Shown here in pieces: positions 4,663-7,028 of a stretch of 7,028 bases of DNA (the first letter of the stretch is position 1; each line of letters opens with the position of its first letter). This DNA comes from Planctomycetaceae bacterium. GTDB lineage: Bacteria; Planctomycetota; Planctomycetia; Pirellulales; UBA1268. Made by a program: the position numbers and the translations under genes. The DNA lies in the NCBI GenBank assembly GCA_002862165.1, contig PKCL01000249.1, positions 1-7,028 of the forward strand, given 5' to 3'. The notes below the pieces were generated by a model, which saw only the letters and a list, made by a program, of their open reading frames with translations, had not been told where the DNA came from and ran no database searches.

Positions 4663-6591
4663 ATGTTCGGAATGAGCCATCAATTGACGACAAAAACACC
4701 TTTGGATTCGTGTGGATTCGGCATATTGAAACGCCGTTGCCCCACGCTGATCGCTTTCATCCTAAGCTTTTTCTGCTGTACAGCAGTCTATGCCACGCCC
4801 GCACAAGCCCAAGAACCAAAGTCTCTTACGCTTCATCCATCTATTTCCGCTGCGCAAACAGTTGCAGCGGGACAGCAGCGGCCTGTTTGCGTGATTTTTA
4901 CGGCTGAATGGAGTCCCGCCTCGACTCAGTTGCGCAAGCATGTACTCACTGATCCGGATGCTATGTCTTTATTATCTACATGTTTCGAATGCGTCTTAAT
5001 TGACGTGGATTCAAATCCTGACGTCACAAATAAATTTGGGATTCAGCATGTGCCGAGTGGTTGCATTCTTAATGCCCAAGGCACAGTTCTCTCACGATTT
5101 GAATGCCCTAGTTCTACATCACTTTTTATTGCAGCAGTTGCTCGACAACTCCCACACGCAACAAGCGAATCAAAAAGTCCTTTCCAATCCCCAGACCTTG
5201 AGCGCGCCGTCGCAGTTCCATCTGAAACACCCAAAATTTCCACTGACTTTTCTACAGCAGGTACTCTTCTTGCTGATGGTGCGGCTACCGGACCGACGAC
5301 TGTATCCAAATCTGAAAATGGTATCGCTGCCAAAGTTCGTGGACTTTCAAGTTTTGCAATGACTGAACCTTCTTTTCCCAAAGAAGTCAACGAGCCGATG
5401 GCACCACAGATACCGTCACAAGAGATACCGTCACAGGAGACACTAGCGCAGAAAATCCCTGCGCAGGAAAAAATCTCGGTGACGCATTTCCCAACAGCTA
5501 TAGCCGCGGCAACCACCCAATCAACAATGGGTAAACCCGCACCACAGCCTTCAATGTTTCAAGAAGAAACGGCTGGAATCACTCCTACCTCGGCCCCATG
5601 GCAAGTCTCTCCACGAACTCCTGCCGCTCCAATCGCCGCCACAGCTGCCGTACCAGCTATCAGCAACTCCGGCGCCGCACCGTGGCAGCCAGAAGTCGGC
5701 TACCTGCACCCTGAGACAGGTACACCAGCAGATACAGATTACCTCGCTTCTTTGAGCAGCGCACCCCGGGCTGTCCCAATCGAAAATAATGATGGCTCCT
5801 ATCCAGAGTTCATCGAACCCGAGACGCCTCGCAGTGAAGCGACTATGGCAACTCAATCACCGTGGCTCCCAGCTGCAGCTGGTGCTTCGGTTGCCTCAGC
5901 AGCTCAGGCTTCTGACAGCATGGGGACTGCTCCAGATCAATCAATCCCATCCCAGCAGGCCGTTGCTGCTTCTGCAGCCACCGCCTCACCGTCTTCAGAC
6001 GAACCGTTGCCAGCAGAGAAGGCAGTGAATCCGTTCATCGCGGCGATCCAGAAGCCGTTCAGTGTTTTTTCAACTGAAGCGGAGCCTGAAGTTGAAGCGA
6101 CACAACAAATCACACAAAAGCCTGTTCAACAAATCACCCGAAAGCCTGTTCACGCTTCATACGCGAGTCAGCCACCTGCGGAAAAGGCATCCGAAGAGAT
6201 CGAGCCTCAACAGACAATGCCGCTCGGACTCGAAGGCTACTGCCCAGTTGCCTTGTTAGAGTCTGGCAATTGGGTTGAAGGCCAGGCCAGATGGGGTGCA
6301 CGTCATCGCGGCCGCACATATTTATTCAGTGGTCTCGAACAACAACAGATATTTCTCACTGACCCAGATCGATACGCCCCCGCACTTTCAGGTGACGACC
6401 CAGTCGCTGCTTTTGATGGTAGAACAACGATTGCCGGACAACGTCGATATGGAGTGACGTATCAACAACGCATCTACCTCTTTGAAAGTCCCGAGACTCG
6501 TGCCAAATTTGCGACCAACCCACAACGGTATACAAGTCGCGTCATTCTTGCTGAACAGCCAACACAAGGCGGTGACACGATCCTTCGGTAG
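4663..6591 (+). CDS. Exported protein: cysteine-less thioredoxin-like domain, long linker, two YHS-like modules
   Basis: No named gene is recognised. The start has AGAGG (4650-4654) eight bases upstream. Residues 1-49 look like a signal peptide: basic KRR at 23-25, a hydrophobic run to about 44, and likely cleavage after AQA (47-49), so an envelope location is expected. A thioredoxin-like fold spans about 55-165. Its active site reads WSPAS (83-87) where WCxxC is usual, so ordinary disulfide exchange is unlikely. The cis-Pro position is kept as VPS (130-132), and a displaced CFEC lies at 107-110. Residues about 166-519 are a Pro/Ala/Ser/Gln-rich linker with short tandem repeats. The C-terminus has two YHS-like modules (about 522-573 and 575-625), each with a G-x-x-PVA start, an aromatic YLF segment and a DP/NP-x-R-Y end. 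YHS domains are often linked to metal handling; the actual role here is unknown. Confidence 0.9.
   Translation: MFGMSHQLTTKTPLDSCGFGILKRRCPTLIAFILSFFCCTAVYATPAQAQEPKSLTLHPSISAAQTVAAGQQRPVCVIFTAEWSPASTQLRKHVLTDPDAMSLLSTCFECVLIDVDSNPDVTNKFGIQHVPSGCILNAQGTVLSRFECPSSTSLFIAAVARQLPHATSESKSPFQSPDLERAVAVPSETPKISTDFSTAGTLLADGAATGPTTVSKSENGIAAKVRGLSSFAMTEPSFPKEVNEPMAPQIPSQEIPSQETLAQKIPAQEKISVTHFPTAIAAATTQSTMGKPAPQPSMFQEETAGITPTSAPWQVSPRTPAAPIAATAAVPAISNSGAAPWQPEVGYLHPETGTPADTDYLASLSSAPRAVPIENNDGSYPEFIEPETPRSEATMATQSPWLPAAAGASVASAAQASDSMGTAPDQSIPSQQAVAASAATASPSSDEPLPAEKAVNPFIAAIQKPFSVFSTEAEPEVEATQQITQKPVQQITRKPVHASYASQPPAEKASEEIEPQQTMPLGLEGYCPVALLESGNWVEGQARWGARHRGRTYLFSGLEQQQIFLTDPDRYAPALSGDDPVAAFDGRTTIAGQRRYGVTYQQRIYLFESPETRAKFATNPQRYTSRVILAEQPTQGGDTILR
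5410..5469 (+). repeat. Four tandem copies of a 15-base (5-codon) unit inside the linker
   Basis: Units at 5410, 5425, 5440 and 5455 encode IPSQE, IPSQE, TLAQK and IPAQE (residues 250-269). The first two units differ at a single base, so that duplication is recent. The last two are diverged. The repeat stays in frame and lengthens the disordered linker. Confidence 0.8.
6103..6150 (+). repeat. Tandem duplication of an 8-codon unit inside the linker
   Basis: Two adjacent 24-base units (6103-6126 and 6127-6150) encode QQITQKPV and QQITRKPV (residues 481-496). They are nearly identical at the DNA level, which suggests a recent in-frame duplication close to the first YHS-like module. Confidence 0.85.
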
Positions 6592-6629
6592 CAATAGCAT
6601 TCGTTGAAACGTACGGCTGATAAGTAGAC

Positions 6630-7028
6630 TTAGCTTGAACGAGCCCAGCCACGGCAACGACTGACAGCATCTCGCCAATGATCAAGTTGTTGATGTCGTT
6701 CTTTTTCATCAGTCTGAGGGTGGAATGTTTTCTCTATTCCCCGCGCATCTGAAATCGAAGCAGTGCTCTCATAAAAACCGGTAGCTAATCCTGCGAGTAA
6801 GCCAGCTCCGAGTGCTGTCGTCTCGAGAACAGCAGGACGATCAATAGGAACACCGAGCACATCTGCCTGTGTCTGCATCAGTAGATCATTCACGCAGGCG
6901 CCTCCATCAACACGTAATCGTGGTAGTCGATGACCACTTGAGGCCTCCAGACATCCCAGAACCTCAGCAACCGAGAGAGCAATTGCGTTGAGTGCCGCGC
7001 GTGCGATATGTGATCTTTCAGTCGACCG
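6630..7028 (-). CDS. glpK: Glycerol kinase, C-terminal part (5' end beyond the window)
   Basis: Glycerol kinase phosphorylates glycerol to sn-glycerol 3-phosphate with ATP in the cytosol, the entry step of glycerol catabolism. Only the last 132 residues are present. The frame is open to the right edge and ends at a TAA at 6632-6630. Family hallmarks are visible: the helix HIARAALNAIALSVAEVL, then LRVDGGACVNDLLMQ with the conserved VDGG, then QADVLGVPIDRP, ETTALGAGLLAGLATGF, and a charged tail with FHPQTDEKER ending near WRDAVSRCRGW. These line up in order with the C-terminal domain of E. coli GlpK, and no frameshift is seen. It converges with the exported thioredoxin/YHS gene, with 38 bases between the stop codons. 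I see no clear terminator in that gap. Confidence 0.96.
   Translation of the reverse strand, partial: RSTERSHIARAALNAIALSVAEVLGCLEASSGHRLPRLRVDGGACVNDLLMQTQADVLGVPIDRPAVLETTALGAGLLAGLATGFYESTASISDARGIEKTFHPQTDEKERHQQLDHWRDAVSRCRGWARSS

Noticed and set aside
5043..5516. A 157-codon minus-strand open frame
   Set aside because: It is antisense to the exported thioredoxin/YHS gene, is Cys/Ala/Ser-rich, and matches no recognisable protein.

Overview
The window looks like chromosomal DNA from a planctomycete, probably a Pirellulales-like lineage of moderate GC. This rests on a bacterial beta-RFAP synthase (tetrahydromethanopterin pathway), a Rho factor with a Gly/Arg-rich N-terminus in place of the usual helical domain, and an exported thioredoxin-like/YHS protein with a very long low-complexity linker. 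The assignment is inference from gene content, not from a marker gene. I see no mobile element, CRISPR array, tRNA or rRNA.

Layout. Positions 1-183 hold a weakly supported start of a minus-strand gene running off the left edge. Minus-strand genes then follow, read right to left: rho (3874-2534), an unrecognised 247-residue protein (2396-1653) and mptG (1413-364). The spacers between them are 137 and 239 bases. Each contains a good sigma70-like promoter on the minus strand, so these genes are probably separate transcription units rather than one operon. A small ORF with a good ribosome-binding site lies in the mptG leader.

Between rho and the next gene is a noncoding stretch of about 790 bases (3875-4662), which separates the divergent genes. 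Its right half (about 4372-4536) holds four consecutive stem-loops ending in seven T's on the plus strand, a candidate small structured RNA or leader/attenuator. A further complementary arm pair lies closer to the downstream start codon.

The plus-strand gene 4663-6591 encodes a secreted 642-residue protein: signal peptide, a thioredoxin fold without its active-site cysteines, about 350 residues of Pro/Ala/Ser/Gln-rich linker with short tandem repeats, and two C-terminal YHS-like modules. It converges on the 3' end of glpK (minus strand, cut by the right edge), with 38 bases between the stop codons.

How the genes fit together: rho (transcription termination), mptG (C1 cofactor synthesis) and glpK (glycerol use) are housekeeping or metabolic genes with no evident shared pathway. 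I found no clear multi-gene novel system. The most interesting items are the structured intergenic region, the cysteine-less thioredoxin/YHS protein and the unrecognised protein next to rho.
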